The notes beneath the pieces were generated by a model, which saw only the letters and a list, made by a program, of their open reading frames with translations, did no database searches and was not told the origin of the DNA. A DNA stretch of 42,370 nt from Oligoflexia bacterium (lineage in GTDB: Bacteria; Bdellovibrionota; UBA1018): assembly GCA_903881565.1 (NCBI GenBank), contig CAIRTR010000151.1:1-42370 (forward strand), written 5' to 3'. Positions 41,505 to 42,370 of the stretch are shown piece after piece; the stretch's first letter is position 1; each line of letters starts with the position of its first letter. The translations under genes were made by a program, and so were the position numbers.

Positions 41505-41933
41505 CCCTACCCTCTTGAAATCGTCAATAAAACCTCGGAATCTCGACTATTTTACTCTCCTTCTAAGCTGTTTTGGGGCCGCAAGTGCACAGGCTTTGTA
41601 CAGGTGTCTCAACCCCCAGTGTCTAACGATCGTACTAATTTAACTGGCTATTAAGAAAACTCAATCATCTTGCAACCTATCGAAACTACGCGTCTTTACA
41701 AAAAAACGCCCAAAGACACAGGTGCAACTCAACCTCCTAGGCCCCATACTTTATTGCAGTGAGTTAAGTTTTCGTAAGAATAGTTGCTCCGTCGACACAA
41801 AATTCTCATGAAATCCAAAGGGTATGCCGATTTTTACTATTGAGAACTTTTTGTTTGGTCTTTTGGTGGTCGGTTTTTGAGCCAGTTACGTAAGGCGTGC
41901 CCGCAAGTGAGGCACGCGAGTGAGGCGAATATT
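41505..41933. other. Intergenic region before the FecR-domain gene
   Basis: About 429 bases with no gene I can support. It is AT-rich in the middle, holds T-runs around 41850-41880, and ends with the hairpin and direct repeats listed separately. I see no tRNA or toxin-antitoxin remnants. Confidence 0.5.
41895..41917. promoter_or_regulatory. Hairpin in the leader of the FecR-domain gene
   Basis: GCGTGCC-N9-GGCACGC, a perfect 7-base stem, 17 bases before the ATG at 41934. It overlaps a direct repeat, GCAAGTGAGGC and GCGAGTGAGGC. The second GAGG copy (about eight bases before the ATG) can act as ribosome binding site, so the structure could affect translation. Confidence 0.4.
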
Positions 41934-42370
41934 ATGAAGAGAAATGAAACAACGAAAAAAATTTGGTCATGGATCGTCGTCTGGGCGATGGTGTTCAACA
42001 CCTCGGCCCCAGCCGTTTACGCCACCTCGGCGTTTGCCGCTGCGGAACCCAACCCCGATCTAATTCCATCGCGCCCCACACCCTTTTCGAAAACAAGCGG
42101 GCCTGCGATTGTCATGGAGCAAATCGGAAAGGTCCTCTCGATCGAAGGCTCGGTCTTCGTCGATGGCAACCGAGTTTACTCAGGCGTGCCGATCTATCTA
42201 GGTTCAGTGATCGAAACTCGAGCAGGTAAAGCGACCGTTTTGTTCGGCGCGGAGACGGTTTTCAAAATTGATGATGAAACACGGTTTAGATTACTCACCT
42301 TAAAAGGAACCGAAGCTAAGGGATCCACCAAGGCCGTCGCAGGCAGAATTGCCGGCATGGTCGACTACGG
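41934..42370 (+). CDS. FecR-like domain secreted protein, N-terminal part (cut by window edge)
   Basis: Open from the ATG at 41934 to the end of the window, 145 codons with no stop. The signal peptide is 'IWSWIVVWAMVFNTSAPAVYA', possibly cleaved at 'SAFA'. From about residue 60 comes a FecR-type domain: 'MEQIGKVLSIEGSVFVDGNR', 'VYSGVPIYLGSVIETRAGKA', 'TVLFGAETVFKIDDETRFRL'. The 'G.V..I.G.V.V.G' and 'L..G..I.T...A.A.V.F.....' pattern is typical of FecR domains in surface or periplasmic proteins unrelated to iron sensing. The function depends on the missing C-terminus. Confidence 0.75.
   Translation, partial: MKRNETTKKIWSWIVVWAMVFNTSAPAVYATSAFAAAEPNPDLIPSRPTPFSKTSGPAIVMEQIGKVLSIEGSVFVDGNRVYSGVPIYLGSVIETRAGKATVLFGAETVFKIDDETRFRLLTLKGTEAKGSTKAVAGRIAGMVDY

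Noticed and set aside
41895-41917. The leader hairpin as part of a c-di-GMP or c-di-AMP riboswitch
   Set aside because: The conserved GEMM or ydaO core sequences are not present; only a simple stem is seen.

Overview
The window comes from a Gram-negative bacterium of about 50% GC. It carries a BamB-type outer-membrane assembly lipoprotein, two small outer-membrane barrel-like proteins, an LpxH-like phosphatase and many signal peptides. The mixture of a CdaA-type c-di-AMP synthase, REP-type (RAYT) transposases, many hybrid kinases and toxin-antitoxin pairs would fit a Bdellovibrionota/Deltaproteobacteria-like organism. That placement is inference from gene content; no rRNA is present.

Layout. 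1-3344: start of an RlmM-like methyltransferase (cut by the window edge), a GIY-YIG protein with a poly-lysine tail, an unrecognised secreted protein, a CYTH protein and a RAYT transposase. 3731-13858: a mostly + strand housekeeping block: Fe-dependent alcohol dehydrogenase, tilS, ftsH, cdaA-ybbR-glmM, pdxJ, NAD(P)HX repair enzyme, tsaE. 13833-14741: an unrecognised minus-strand gene. 14936-19116: Rrf2 regulator, cysteine desulfurase, mnmA and mtaB, a probable tRNA-thiolation operon. 19094-23476: secreted UshA-like phosphatase with an added CARDB-like domain (minus), a candidate 36-residue ORF, a second RAYT and an LpxH-like phosphoesterase. 23598-26839: rnc-era-der. 26813-28133: two envelope proteins (minus). 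28199-30215: YfgM-like TPR protein and BamB. 30218-34473: small secreted proteins, SrkA-like kinase and an 8-TM hybrid histidine kinase. 34497-41504: accessory region with four toxin-antitoxin pairs (three PIN, one MazF) around a three-gene minus-strand phosphorelay. 41934-end: start of a FecR-domain secreted protein.

How genes work together. CdaA (c-di-AMP synthesis), its YbbR partner and GlmM (glucosamine-1-phosphate) form the classic unit linking c-di-AMP to cell-wall precursor supply. The cysteine desulfurase can supply sulfur to MnmA (s2U34), and MtaB adds ms2 at position 37; TilS and TsaE also act on tRNA. RNase III, Era and Der act on rRNA processing and ribosome assembly, and the YfgM-like protein and BamB act on envelope protein traffic. 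The kinase operon 36691-40535 (single-domain regulator, REC-HK-REC hybrid, dCache-HAMP-HK) has all its phosphorylation residues and looks like a complete relay without a DNA-binding output.

The most unusual points are a palindrome (CCTGTATCGAKACAGG) found twice, each time beside toxin-antitoxin genes; a cysteine-free IscR-like regulator at the head of a sulfur operon; an altered PP-loop in MnmA; tidy operators at three toxin-antitoxin promoters; and tail-to-tail 3' overlaps at three operon ends.
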